Of a stretch of DNA of 64,000 bases, positions 36,421-47,500 are shown piece after piece (the stretch's first letter is position 1; the number at the start of each line of letters is the position of its first letter). A program made the position numbers and the translations under genes. The notes under the pieces were generated by a model. That model saw nothing but the letters and a program-made list of their open reading frames with translations. It was not told where the DNA came from and ran no database searches. Source of the stretch: Enoplosus armatus (Eukaryota; Chordata; Actinopteri; Centrarchiformes; Enoplosidae). The stretch covers positions 15,621,692 to 15,685,691 of the forward strand of contig NC_092196.1 of assembly GCF_043641665.1 (NCBI RefSeq), given 5' to 3'.

Positions 36421-38989
36421 TGTATTCGTCATTACTTTCCCAGCCACATATTTCCTCAATCTATTTCTTACATTATATTGATAGGGTATGTTTCCCTCTC
36501 TGCCTTCCTGGGACAAGTTGCAACATCTTTGGCATGTGAAAGTTTAATCAGTGAGATGGACAGGAGCTCAGTGTGTGAAAAGTCAGTTTTGAAGATGTGT
36601 ATGTTCATTTAGAAACATACCCCTCAAAGATTTGCACAACTCTTAGCTGACCAGTTTAATAGTTTTCAAAAACAATAAGAACAAATTACTGCAAAGGAGA
36701 CATAATGAAAACACAAGTTGTTCAGTCCTATGGGATGAAAACAAGCACAAAGGCAGCAGACCCTGAACAGCAGGTTCCAGGATAAACACACTCTTCCTGA
36801 CAACAAAGTGACAAACCTGAACGCTCATTTGCTTAATGTTTTTAATCCCTCCTAGCAACCCCGTGTTTACTCTATTGTTGATGTCATTGTATTGTTTTTT
36901 CTAAAGTTGTGATGTTTTATTTTCCACATCACCAAGAGACTGCAAAAAGGATCATGTCTGTCAGCCTTCATAGACAAATCCTTCTTTACAGGACAGCAGA
37001 AATCCACTAATGAAATATTAAACGAGGTAAACCAGGTGTAATGAAAAGTTGACACCTGTAAGAATAACTAAATTATTGTGCTTGACTACTGCAGTAGTAC
37101 ATAGGTGCATTTTGCATGTCATGCTTTTAATCCCTAGAAGACTTGTTATCCTTACACATTTATGTGGTGCCAAAGTGCTCGCCCCAGTTTGTGCCTCTCA
37201 TGTATTTGCATGAGTGTTACATTAAAGTCACAGAGCTAAGCATTAGTTTCTTTAAGGTCGTTTAACAAGACTTACCGCTGTTCTGAAAGTATTTCCTGTC
37301 TCCTGAAAGACTGTCCTAAACATCTGAAAAATAAATCTGTCTGCTACATAAAACAAAGGTAGTAACTGGCTACCATCTTTGGGTTAGGAAACACAAATGT
37401 AACTTGAGAAATGGGTTAAAAATAATTTTTCTTGTGTAGTGTTTGGATTATTTTTCATCCACATGATCTGATTTGGTCAGACATCTTGATAAATGACCTT
37501 CTGGGTTTTTCAGACTGATATTTATCTGATTATTAGAAACTGATTTTTAGCACTGTGACTCGAATGTAACGCTAATAGATGAGAGGCACAAACTGGGGAT
37601 GCCCAATTGCAAACTTAAGCTCAGACCTGAGGTAAAATGGAGACAGTCAGTTCAAACTTATTGAACTTTTAATTTGTGGCATATTTTTTTAACCAAACTT
37701 ACCTGGAATACCACTTTTTGAAACTTGCTAACATGCGAACTAGTGAGATGTTGGAGGTTGGCCACATGGAGTGTCAGTGGAACAGCTGCTCCAGATAATT
37801 TGTAAAAACATTTGTCAGATGTTTGTACTTATTATTCATGTTATATCCTGGGTTTGTTAATAACTTACCATTGTTGCAAAGTATGTAGACAGTAGTCAAA
37901 GTGTTACCAAACACTTACAGAATTTTTCCATCTCAGATCAAAGCATACACATCAACACATTAGCAGCCAAGACAGGAAGATTATTAACAGTTTTTTTCTT
38001 TGAGCAAGGCAGCTGTAGCTTAGTGTTGATGGATCGCTGATGAGATGATCGCCAGCACTGTCTATGTGAATTAAACACAGGTGGGTCAATTAATCCGTAG
38101 ATACATATCACCTAACAACACGTCTCGCTAACTGCTCATCAGCTCAGACGGCGGTGAAAACATTCAGCTGTCAATGTTGTCACCGCTGAACTGGCGTGCT
38201 GAGGCGGCTTTGATCAGCCTGGGACCTCTGCAGGAGGCAGCTGGTCAGAGCCGAGGTGAGTCACAGGATGGTCATTCCTCTGCAAGCAGCGAGGACTGCA
38301 ACTCACTCACCTGTGGCCCTTTCATCTGCACCTGTTCAAACACAAAATTAAAGCCTTAGTGGAGGCAATACAGAGGTCAGTATTAGGGTTTGACCAGTGT
38401 GGATTTATTTAAAGCTCATGTTGAGACTGAATGCAGATATTTAGTTAGATTTATGTCTTTTTATGTCAAAAGAATTGAAGAAAGATTCACAGTTTCACTT
38501 CATAATTTGATTCCTGAAATTGTGAAAATATCTCTTTAACAGCATTGTTAACAAAACATTAGCATTAGCATCTTTTTATAAGGTAGCCATATCCCGCCCA
38601 CATAATTACCTCAAAATACACTTTACTGAAGTGGTATATTGAATTAATAATATAAATAATTCAGGCTGTACATAACTTTAATGTAGGTGTAGTCAGGGAG
38701 GACCATCATCAATGGTCGACGACATTACCAGCTGATTAAAAACAACTTTTAACACTTCAGTCTGCTTGTGTGTATGCATGTGTGTGTGACAGAGGGAATG
38801 GACGGACTGAGATTGAAAGAAATAATTTCTTGGGTTTGCGAGTTCTGCGGGGAAACGCAAAACAGATTAAGAGTGTCTAGTTTGAGCTGTGGCTAAATAA
38901 ACACTGTGTGTGGTGGGACTGACGACTGAATAGCCATCTCCGTTTGTCCCTGGCACACAGGTAGTTACAGGGATTTCTCGTCTGTTTGA

Positions 38990-39420
38990 AAGTAGACCCC
39001 CATCTCCCGCCCCCTCAAACTACTGTGTTTGTCTTTGCTTGGGTCCTTTAATGCCCATTGATCCAGATAATCAGGGACAAAAATTGGTGAAAAACCGGAG
39101 GGGGAGGTTCTGACAGTAGTTGCTCAAAGAGCTACTTGTGGATAATTGAAGGAGGCATTAAGACAACAATAGTAATGGCTAATGCCAGGCCTTATTGATC
39201 TCTCAGGTATTTCTAGCTCCCTGGATGACAAGGCAACACTGAAGATCTACATCATCAGCAGACCTTCACCTGCAGGGACAGAATGTGAATTATCCCGGGG
39301 GTTTACCAAGCCACCAATGGGATGCCCTTCGGATGGCTTAAGCCTGAAATGGACTTGTTTGAGCTTGCTTTCATTCATTGCAAAGTAGAGGGAAAGGGAC
39401 ATCTGAAATCCCCCTCAAAT
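38990..39420. promoter_or_regulatory. Candidate regulatory block upstream of the homeobox gene
   Basis: About 430 bp of unique, medium-GC sequence lies 2.7 kb upstream of the homeobox promoter. It includes TTTAATGCCCATTGATCC, GATAATCAGGGACAAA, GCATTAAG and GGCTAATGCC, with several ATTA/TAAT cores. No coding potential was found. Enhancer function is a guess from position and texture. Confidence 0.22.
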
Positions 39421-39638
39421 GTGTGTTTTTGGATCTCAGATAATGGAATGATTAAAACACTTAAAGTTCCCCGCCAAAAAAGGGGGTTTTTCTTATTGCT
39501 ACTTCACTTCAATGTTTGACCTTCATTGTGCAGAATGATGCATGTGCAGAGTTTGACAATAGAAGGATGTTAAAGAGGGAAATTGTCGCTGTGCTTCAAT
39601 CAGAGTTTAATATGGGTACATATGAGCATGATTTTGTG

Positions 39639-39658
39639 ATATATATATATATATATAT
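39639..39658. repeat. (AT)n microsatellite
   Basis: A run of about ten AT dinucleotides. Simple repeat with no further signal. Confidence 0.95.
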
Positions 39659-39894
39659 AACCAACTTACTTGTGTGGTGTGGAAACTTGAAGCCTCCCGT
39701 TCATTTCTGTAGAAAAAAACAAACAAATGGCAAATGGTCACATATTCAAAGCAGAATATTTTCATATAAACACAACACTGACATATCATCACCTTTTAAG
39801 TTGATATGTTAAACTTGTTAGCAAACAGTTGCTTATTGACACATCAGGCAGATATGGAGCAACATTATCATTAACTTGAAGTCATGTTTCTTAC

Positions 39895-40170
39895 CTCTGC
39901 TGCTTAATGCTCCACTGTGTTCACCAGCGAGAAGCTAACTGTGTTCGTCTACCGTTTGGTGCTGAGCAGGTTGAGTACAGTGGGGTTTTAGAGCTTCAGC
40001 TCACTGAAAACAGCTGCCTGCTGCAGCTGAAAACGACTCTATAAGAGCGGTGAGAGTGAACCAAAACAGTAAAGTTGTGGGCTGGACAGCTAAACAAAGA
40101 GCTGAAACTCACTGTAAAGCTGAGGGGAACTGCAGATTTTGTTGATAATTCTCTGTAGTTTCATCACTAC
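39895..40170 (-). repeat. Unclassified dispersed repeat, copy 3 (inverted)
   Basis: This is the reverse-oriented copy of the family at 13.6 kb and 25.0 kb. GGTGAGAGTGAACCAAAAC (40,049-40,067) is the reverse complement of the diagnostic block. It is preceded by CTCTATAAGAGC and CAGCTGCCTGCTGCAGCTG and followed by AAGTTGTGGGC, AAAGAGCTGAAACTC and AGCTGAGGGGAACTGC. This is the best-preserved copy and would be the best query for identifying the family. Confidence 0.78.
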
Positions 40171-41460
40171 AAGTGGCCTCTTGACATTTGATACCTGTTA
40201 TGACAAACACATTAATTATAACCCCTTAAAAGGAAAAAAAGACAAACAGAACACTCACAAATTGGTCTGAGCTCAATTTTGCAAAAGATATTCTAAATGT
40301 TTCAATTATAAATAATTTGTTGCAGAAAAACACTTTAAATTAGTTGAAATTTGAATTATGCTATTTACCCCCTTTTTGACTTGACAGACATGAATGAAGT
40401 GGATTAACTATCACACTCTGCCCTTAGTGTGATAAGATACAATCTAACATAATGGAGATCGAGAACACTGCACATTATTATTCTTTCTCATCCACTACAA
40501 TGGCACTTTAGCTCATAAAACAAGAGTTCTGCCAAATGTCATGCGAAGATGGATGATTATCGTCATCTCCACTGTCATGGGAATATATCTATCTGGTGTA
40601 ATTTGCAGACTGGAACAGCAACGAGCACAGATAAGATCAATATTTAATGAAAGTGTAAGTGAAGCTTAAGGGTTGTCACTTATGTCTCTGCTGTTAATGA
40701 CATGTCACATTATCATACTTATCAGATTGGGTCAATCTTAACTGCAATTACTGGCCTCACTTCTTTTTAATTCATTACAAATGTTGAATCATTTCAGTCG
40801 TCCACCTCTGTGCAAACACACCGGGAATGTATTCTCTGGCTGCTTGCATATGTATTTTAGACTCAACTGCCTGCACAAACTTCAAACTAAAATCTATTAA
40901 TGGGAGCGTGGATTGGTATAATTCAATCAACACACCTAAAATGTGTTTGTAACTTGGAAGGAAAGTGTATTTCATGGCTGAGGAAGCCCCTATGCTTGGT
41001 GCCTCACTCTCCTTGGTAATAGTATCCCACAGTGAGCAGGCTGATTGTTTTAGTCCCAGATCACTGGTCATGGGATAAACCTGAGAGCCCAGCCTGCTTT
41101 TCATGTCAAAACCTTCAAGGGAAAGCGGCCACAATCCAAGAGCAATCACACTTGAGACATCAAAGTGCCAGGGAGAAGAGAGGCGAGAGACGGTCCACAT
41201 TTTTTCCACGCAAGCCAAGTGCAACTCAAGCGTGGAGGAAGAGGAGATGATCTAAGGCGAGGGTGCCATTGAGAGGAAGACGGAGAGCAGACAGATGTGC
41301 ATGGGCAGGTAGCGGCACATCAGGGCCCCTCCTGTAGCTGAGAAGCCTCCGCTGGTCACATTCCTGCTCGCTGCTCATTCACTGTCCACTTTCACATGGG
41401 CAGGAAGACCCACTGACAACCACTTTGAAACAATATTTCACAATCTAACATTCCCATGGT

Positions 41461-41937
41461 GAGTGCTGGAAGAAGTATTCAAGTCCTTTACTCATAAGTT
41501 AAAGTGCAACAATGGAAAAATACTCCATTACATGTAAAAGTCTTGCATTCAACATTTTACGTAAAAGTAGGGAAACATACCAAAGTATTATCAGCCAAAT
41601 ATACTTAATCACAAGTGAAAGTTCTCGCTATGTACAAAAATGTCCCTTTAATGGACCAATGTTTAGAGGGGAAATCTTTGTTGGAACCGCTAAAAACTAA
41701 AAAAACAAGCCAAAAAGGATGCAAATCACTGATGCAATCTTTAACAATGTATTGTTTTTTAGATTTTTTATTAAGATTAACATTTGTTTTTTTATGTAAA
41801 ATCTAAATTTGAAAAATAACTACTAACGAAAGATGTCTAATAAATGTAGTGGAGTAAAAAGTAGCATAAACAAGAAAAACTCAACCTCACAACTGTACTT
41901 GAGTAAATGTACTTATTTACTTTCTCCGACTGATCAT
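41461..41937. repeat. Teleost interspersed repeat (AGTA/GTACTT-rich), degenerate
   Basis: It opens with GTGCTGGAAGAAGTATTCAAG and closes with ACTTGAGTAAATGTACTTAT followed by TTACTTTCTCCGACTG. The phrases AAAAGTCTTGCATTCAA, AATGTAGTGGAGTAAAAAGTA and GTACTTGAGTAAATGTACTTA are hallmarks of a very common interspersed repeat of spiny-rayed fishes. The ends look like degraded inverted repeats (CAGTGGTGGAA / TTTCCACCACTG in intact copies), suggesting a DNA transposon remnant. There is no coding frame. Confidence 0.75.
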
Positions 41938-42586
41938 GGTTCCTTCAATACATACAGTATGTGCTATGAAGATATTTTATTACCATGAAGCTAAATGTTC
42001 AGCGTGGACAAATGATCGGTTAGCTCTTAGCAGCTGCATTTGAGGGCATCCAGCCTGGTATGATGAATAAAGGCAGAGGTTGTTAACTTGTCAGTGGTCC
42101 GTCAGACTATTCAGCAACAGGCCCGGCACCCCCCTCTCCCTCCCACCACTTCCTCGTTAGCTGTCATTCATCTCTGTTCCGCCTCACTGCTGCCCAGCCA
42201 ATAGGATGCTGGCGCCTGACCAAGAAAGCCCAGGCTGCTAAGACTTGTGCAGTAAGTTGATTGATAACCATAAACAGAGCTTTTGGCTAGTTATAGGACA
42301 CCATACAGGTGCAATTAACACATCAGACAGAGCCAGCAGAGAGAGATCAGCAGGTATGAAGCATGATGGGTAGGACATGATCATGATTGGGTTTACATAT
42401 GAACAAGTTAATTATAGGAATGGATGTGTGAAGACATATTCATTAAAGGGGATTTGGAGGTATCATGAGGGTTCAGAAGACAAAGGCAAATATATAATGT
42501 ATTCACAATGTCTTGGGTTTGAATTCTGTACATGGCAGTTGTCACAACTCAGACTATTTATATTTATATTTTGTTGGCAAAGTAGA

Positions 42587-42655
42587 TAGAAATCAGAATC
42601 AGAATTACTTTATTGATACCTGGGGGAAATTACACAACATGGTTTTACTTGTTTT
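42587..42655 (+). repeat. LINE 3'-tail-like fragment
   Basis: GAAATCAGAATCAGAATTACTTTATTGATACCTGGGGGAAATTACA is a diverged copy of a phrase seen throughout fish genomes (ATCAGAATCAG...TTTATTGATCCC-GGGGAAATT), normally the 3' end of a non-LTR retrotransposon. Only the tail is present. Confidence 0.7.
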
Positions 42656-43554
42656 ACACAATACAATTTCCTTAATTCTGCAGTTAAGTCGGCAGTTTCT
42701 TATCAAAATTTAGAGCATTTTGACTTCTAGCCTTGCTGTTGCATCATAAAAAAAGCTGCATTAATGTAGTCTGAGACGACCTGCTTTCAGCCATCCAGCC
42801 CGTGTATCTTATTGAATGCCTGTTATTTCTGAATGACAGATTCCACTGACCCACCAGTGTGGGCATGTCTCACCCTCACTGAGGATCCTTAACCATGCTG
42901 TGGCTTCATCTTCCTCCTATGTAACAAAACACCAGCAGCAGTCTGTGTTGTAAAATGGCCTACCCACATCCCGTCTTCAAAGCACCCTTTGGTCTGTGTG
43001 ATTGAACAATTACTGCCATGCTTAATTTACTATCAATAGGGACTTCCACTTTCCTAGTTTACCGGCACGACTACACAATGTTTAAGTTATCCCTTTGACT
43101 CCATCAAGAGGTTTTTAGATGAAGTCAGTGGCACCGGGCAAAACAACTCACACTTTCATGGCAAAATGGTTTCCATCACAGCATGTGCATCACGCCTTTA
43201 ATTTGTCTGTTACACGCCAGTGAAGAGCAAGCATACCTATGACAGCTGTTTCCAGTTTTATCAGGATCCAAGAATTATTGGAATGAAATGAAAAGCCACA
43301 AACCTTGCGCCATTTATTTTTTCCCCTTCCATCTCGTTTGAGGTTCTAAAATATCATTCTGAAAGGTAATAACTGGTTCTTGTGAAATTTGTGTTTGTAC
43401 AATTTCAACATTAAACTTTCCAATTAAAGAGTGGTAAAATGTCCCCACTGAATTTCTGAACTAGTGATTAAAACTGCTGAAATATGTTAAACTACTCACT
43501 TTTTGTCAGGTAAAGCTGAATGAAAAATAAAAAAAGGCATATTCCAAAAGTCAT

Positions 43555-43560
43555 TTTATT
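43555..43560 (-). terminator. ints1: Putative ints1 polyadenylation signal
   Basis: Plus TTTATT reads AATAAA on the minus strand, about 1.0 kb past the ints1 stop codon. This implies a 3' UTR of roughly 43,535-44,586. The 3' UTR is AT-rich and uninterrupted by repeats. Other hexamers nearer the stop may also be used. Confidence 0.4.
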
Positions 43561-44586
43561 AAGTTCACATCAAAGTGGCTCACAGATGGTGTTCAGGTGA
43601 CAGTAAACCATTATGACTGCAAAAGAAATGACGGTTCTGTTAAGCTATTTAAGGAATTCCCAATTAATATTGTATTCATTCATTTTGGCTTCTTAGTCTT
43701 ACTAATTTGAAAGTCAGTAAACAGTTACTAAATTACATCCTTTGTGTAATACAGTAAGTTGGTATCTAGTCAGATTCTACTGACTTTTAGATTTTGGACC
43801 CTGAAAATTATGGAGAAATTGCTACAATACAACACTGGATGGTGGACCACGAGCAGAAATATTTATGTCCATTAAATACAACTACTACTACAGTCAGCTT
43901 TTTAACCATACAATAATGTTGATATTTCATATTCATACAATTAAAAATATTAAGCCATAACAAATGTGTTATTTTCCAAAAATGCATTGAGCTCTGTAAT
44001 TTGTAATAATGTATCTGTTAGTAATATACTAACTGTAGAAGTGCAAAAACTCCCACTAAAATGTCTGTCAATGCAATAAAAACTGTTTTAATTTCAATGT
44101 GATTAATTAGTATTGTTGACTATGACTCCAATTTCATATATTCTGTGTTGTCTTTAACTGATTATATAATAACACCACCTAATAATACTCAAATTCTTAT
44201 CTTTTTTCATTATTGGTTAATGTATCATTACATCATCAGTTAAAAATGACTTACATCCCTTAAGAGGTAATAAATGCACTAATTGTGGCATTATTACAAT
44301 AACAGCAATTTTATGGTTTCAATTATTACATTTTCAACTAATTTAGGGGGAATTTAAATGTATTCTTTGAAGTCACTAAATTATCCATAAGTTATTATAT
44401 TACTGGTAGCTACCAGCTCACTGGAGGATCCTTTAATCTGAACCACTGAAGAGCCACAGAGTTTGTTCTCTGTCATGATGAAATTAGAGCAATGTTTGAA
44501 CTAAAGGACATAAAATATAATTTTGATCTGGAATGCAGAAAATTAAAATGACACTGTTTTCAATCGGATGTGGAGTTGTACGATTG

Positions 44587-47500
44587 TTATGTTGTTGCTT
44601 CCATGTGAAGGACCTTCATAGACTCTGAGATCATTGAACTGGTGTCGATCTGTCCGTAGATACCCACTAAAAACGCCTTGTGGAGCAAGATGTCAGCGTG
44701 TTCTGTGAGAGGAAAAAAGCACATTACAACATGAAGCTATGGACGTGTGACTCTGACCAGGACTTTGGGTGCATGCTGCGTTAAATCACTTTTTCTTTTG
44801 ATAAAAAATATTGCGCGGTCATGTGATTATAAGACAAGACAGGCACAGGAGTGACTGCTTCTTACCAGATCACTGTCAACAAGAATGTGACTAAAGAGTG
44901 TTGTCTTACCTTGACAGAGAAGCACATATTCTGGAAGATTCCTGAGAGCAGTCTGTACCACGTCGAAGTTACCACTGCCCATACAGTACATGAAGGTTGG
45001 CAGGAAGTCTGTTGCCAGGCTGCAACATAGAAAACATACACTATTACGTAAGAGAAACACTAAATGTTAACAGATAAAAGTCTGCAGAAAGATAGATTGA
45101 AGATTGATTGATAGACAGGTGGGTATTACTACACCATTATTATTTTAAAACATTGGCTTTTCTTTATTCGTCTCCACACATTTCCTCTCAGCTCCAGCTT
45201 GCTTTCTGTAGGTGGTTCGTCCCAGAGTTCTGTAAACTTACCAGGGATTATTCTGGATGCAGCGCAGGGCCAGACTGAAAGCCATGTTCCGACACAACTC
45301 CTCAGAGGAAGCCATGAGTCTCTGCAGATCATTCTACAAACAGTGACACAGGGTGGTGATTGACGTGTTACACAACGACGGGTACTACACTTGACCTTTT
45401 CTTTGTTTCTGTTGTTTATGACTCACAATGAAGTACTGGATGATCTCTGGGCTCCTCCTCGACTTCTCATCCACCTCTGTCAACACTTCCAACACATCTG
45501 TAACAGACGGGGGAAATAAAACACACATTACTCATTGTGATATAAGATTTATACATGTGAAATTGCTGCAGCAGAATGTTAGTTACCCTCGACTGCCTCT
45601 CCCCTCGACATCTTTTTCAGGTACATTGTCATGTCAGCCGCACTCAGTGAAACTGAGGCAGATATGTTGACTAGGGGCAGAGAACCAGTGGCCAAGTCGT
45701 CTGGTAAAGAGCGAAAACAATTATTTAGCAAAATTGTAGTTTGCAAGAAAAGGGTACAACAGTGGCTCTTTAGGTTTACACAAAATGTCATGGATGAAGA
45801 CATACACAAATTATTGCAAGGTTTTTATGTGCAATGTTCTTCAGTCATATGTGGGCTCTGCAACAACTCTATGAACTCAGAAAATCCTCCTGTGCTTACC
45901 ATCTCTATCTTCTGGCGCAACCTCTGCAGAAGAACTTCTCACTGGCAAAGTGAGTCCAGCCAGCAGAGATTTCAGTTGAACCAGGTCTGGGTTTTCTGCA
46001 CACAGAACCCTGGCAGGAGAAACAGCAAAACAAATCTCTAATAAAGCCATAGTTGCTGTAAATACATGGTTTCATGGTTTGCCATTTAACTGTCACAATT
46101 TTATCATGCAAAGGATATTTTTGAGGATATGCTTACTGCAAGATGTCAGAGTGCTTCTGTAAATAGGGAATAGCGGCTGCTGCATCGTGGGTGATGTATT
46201 TCTGTGTGAACTGCAAAAACTTGTTGATGAAGACCAACGGAGAACGGGTCCTCTGAAAGTTCTACAAGAAGAAAGATGCATGTTCATACATGTAAGAACA
46301 TTGTAAAACTCATTAAAACAAGTAGTGACGTCTGATCTCAATCCTAAATCCTATGGTGAAGATTTGACGGTGTATGAGCCGCCCACCTGAAGGACCTTCA
46401 TAAAGGACAGAAGGCAGTCTTGAAGCGCCCTCTGGTGGTCGCTGTGGAACACAAGCGGCTGCAGCAGCTCCAGGATGGCGAGCGCATTACTAAAGAACGT
46501 CATGTGGTTTTGCTGCCGAAACTCTTGCATGTTAAGGTGAATGCGACCATGTAAGAGACCTGCAATCATAGGCAGGTGTCTGGAGAAAAAAAGAAAGGAA
46601 AAACAGGCTGAACCCTCTCTTATGGCAACAGAAAATCGAGTGTTTATAGACTACATATCAAAATACTACTGCATAGAGTATCACCTAGTTTTTTTACCTG
46701 AGCAAAAGGACGGGGTGCGACACAGCCAGCTTCCTACATGCAAGGTTGGCATCAGACACACGGCTCTCAGCAGACTTTGAGTCTCCTATATCAGCAAGCA
46801 GTGTGACCAGGCGATGCACCAGGATATCAAGCTGAGAAAAACACATAATTTAAGAATATACCATATACTGTACTGTGACATATCATGGTGAATATATGCA
46901 AATTCAATCCATAAAACAAAACCATTGTTTTCTTTGAGTTGTCAACAACAGACGAAATCCCAGATCCTAATTTTCAGCATTAAGTTCGCTTCCTGTGAAG
47001 TGTGCAGTTTATGGAACTCAGCGAAGGCTGTAGGTCATGACTTGTGATGTATTTTGTGATAAGCAATGGAATATTTAAGTGCATTTGTTTCTGTTGCTTG
47101 TCCTGTTGGTTTTAATTTTACAGCAATTACAAAATCAGTTTTTACTCTGTAATATCCAAATATATTTAAGAATCTAATCAGATATTTCACTCAATATGAA
47201 GAGCCTCTAGTCTAAGTACAGTATGACATTGCTACTATATTCACAAGAAGAATAAACAAACATATCATTATACCATGGTAGCAGGACATAGAAATTCAAA
47301 TGTCACAACAAAATCACTTACATTTAGAAAACTATGTGGTCTTACCTTGCAGCTGCTGCCATATGCAGCTCCCCCACTGCTGAGGGTGCCTTCAGGCAGG
47401 GTAACATGCTGGATGACCTCAGGGAAATGCAGATAGATCTGCAGCAGCAAGTTCTGGCACCGCTTACTCATCGCACTGAAAGACAAAATAAACAAACTGG

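Larger units (their letters stand above)
36421..43530. other. Intergenic region between homeobox gene 5' end and ints1 3' end
   Basis: No supported exons. Contents are an AT microsatellite at 39,639-39,658, a reverse copy of the unclassified repeat at 39,895-40,170, a fish-type repeat at 41,461-41,937 and a LINE-tail-like fragment at 42,587-42,655. Blocks at about 38,990-39,420, 41,000-41,400 and 42,130-42,340 are unique and GC-richer, and could be homeobox-gene enhancers. A 149-codon minus-strand open frame at 40,775-41,224 has no recognisable domain and no splice or promoter support. Confidence 0.6.

Noticed and set aside
40775..41224. 149-codon minus-strand open frame in the intergenic region
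   Set aside because: It is the longest intergenic frame apart from microsatellite ones, but the translation has no recognisable domain, no good start context and no partner exons. It is within what chance allows in 64 kb.
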